Of a stretch of DNA of 64,000 nt, positions 63,719 to 64,000 are shown in pieces. The first letter of the stretch is position 1, and every line of letters begins with the position of its first letter. The position numbers were made by a program, and so were the translations under genes. Where the stretch lies: NCBI RefSeq assembly GCF_007858975.2, contig NZ_CP042220.2:2108001-2172000 (forward strand), written 5' to 3'. Under the pieces are notes generated by a model that did not search any database, was not told the DNA's origin, and saw only the letters and a list, made by a program, of their open reading frames with translations. The stretch is from Dickeya poaceiphila. Lineage in GTDB: Bacteria; Pseudomonadota; Gammaproteobacteria; Enterobacterales; Enterobacteriaceae.

Positions 63719-64000
63719 TTATTTCTCTGTTATTTCTTCACCCGCCGTCGCCGTTCTTTTGGCATATCGTTGTGCCAGCGTCGCACACACCATCAATTGA
63801 ATCTGGTGGAAAATCATGAGTGGCAGCACCATTGCACCAACAGCAGCTGCGGGGAACAGTACGTTGGCCATCGGAATACCGTTAGCCAGGCTCTTTTTCG
63901 AACCGCAGAACACTATCGTAATTTCATCCTGAGTGTTGAAGCCCAGTTTGCGAGCCGCAAGCGTGGTGCACACTAACACAATGCCCAGCAGCACCAATGA
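63719..64000 (-). CDS. Bile acid:sodium symporter family protein, C-terminal part (cut by window edge)
   Basis: The frame stays open to the window end and gives the last 93 residues or so. RKLGFNTQDEITIVFCGSKKSLANGIPMANVLF is the conserved late segment of this family (like E. coli YfeH), and GAMVLPLMIFHQIQLMVCATLAQRYAKR the last membrane helix and its flank. The family includes bile-acid/Na+ symporter-like carriers; the substrate of this branch is unknown. The N-terminal part lies beyond base 64000. Confidence 0.85.
   Translation of the reverse strand, partial: SLVLLGIVLVCTTLAARKLGFNTQDEITIVFCGSKKSLANGIPMANVLFPAAAVGAMVLPLMIFHQIQLMVCATLAQRYAKRTATAGEEITEK

Overview
The window looks like chromosomal DNA from a soft-rot enterobacterium of the Dickeya/Musicola group (Pectobacteriaceae). 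Most proteins resemble E. coli orthologues (PntAB, UspE, FNR, Ogt, QorB, YdfG, YnfB, YnfK, Mlc, YnfL, YnfM, Tus, FumC, ManA, YdgA, Add). Between them sit genes typical of plant-pathogenic soft-rot bacteria: the inh-prtDEF type I secretion cluster with an RTX metalloprotease, srfABC, a phenolic acid decarboxylase, chemoreceptors and a glucosylglycerate-type osmolyte pair. The names are my recognition from sequence; no search was run.

Layout. 0-16 kb: the end of an IS4-family element, ydgH, pntAB, uspE-fnr-ogt, a soluble FIST-domain chemoreceptor, sodC, a small secreted protein, a membrane chemoreceptor, and padC with a divergent LysR regulator. 15-22 kb: a ROK regulator divergent from an ABC importer operon that ends with a glycerophosphodiester phosphodiesterase and an inositol-monophosphatase-family phosphatase; I read it as a phosphodiester uptake and breakdown system. 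22-26 kb: a leftward three-gene oxidative cluster (dehydrogenase small-subunit-like protein, GMC oxidoreductase, ferritin-like/SnoaL fusion). 27-34 kb: srfABC. 34-42 kb: qorB, a decayed prtG, inh, prtDEF and one intact metalloprotease. 42-48 kb: kup, an AT-rich acyltransferase gene, and an ECF sigma factor coupled to a His-rich membrane protein. 48-64 kb: gpgP-gpgS, ydfG, ynfB, ynfK, mlc, ynfL/ynfM, tus, fumC, manA, ydgA, add, a small secreted protein and a cut-off bile acid:sodium symporter-family gene.

The strongest finding is that this is the replication terminus. A 28-bp dif site lies at 47574-47601. Two oppositely oriented Tus-binding Ter sites flank it, at 42515-42537 (minus) and 56262-56284 (plus, in the tus promoter region). 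Their orientations let forks into the interval from either side but not out, so they form a fork trap of only about 13.7 kb with dif inside. Three exact matS (MatP) sites and three KOPS-like octamers right of dif support the assignment.

Other points of interest: the prtG remnant beside a single surviving protease gene, overlapping hairpins in front of that gene, a ROK regulator lacking the family zinc cluster with two similar operator-like sites upstream of its target operon, and the uncharacterised ferritin-like/GMC cluster. I saw no tRNA, rRNA or CRISPR array.
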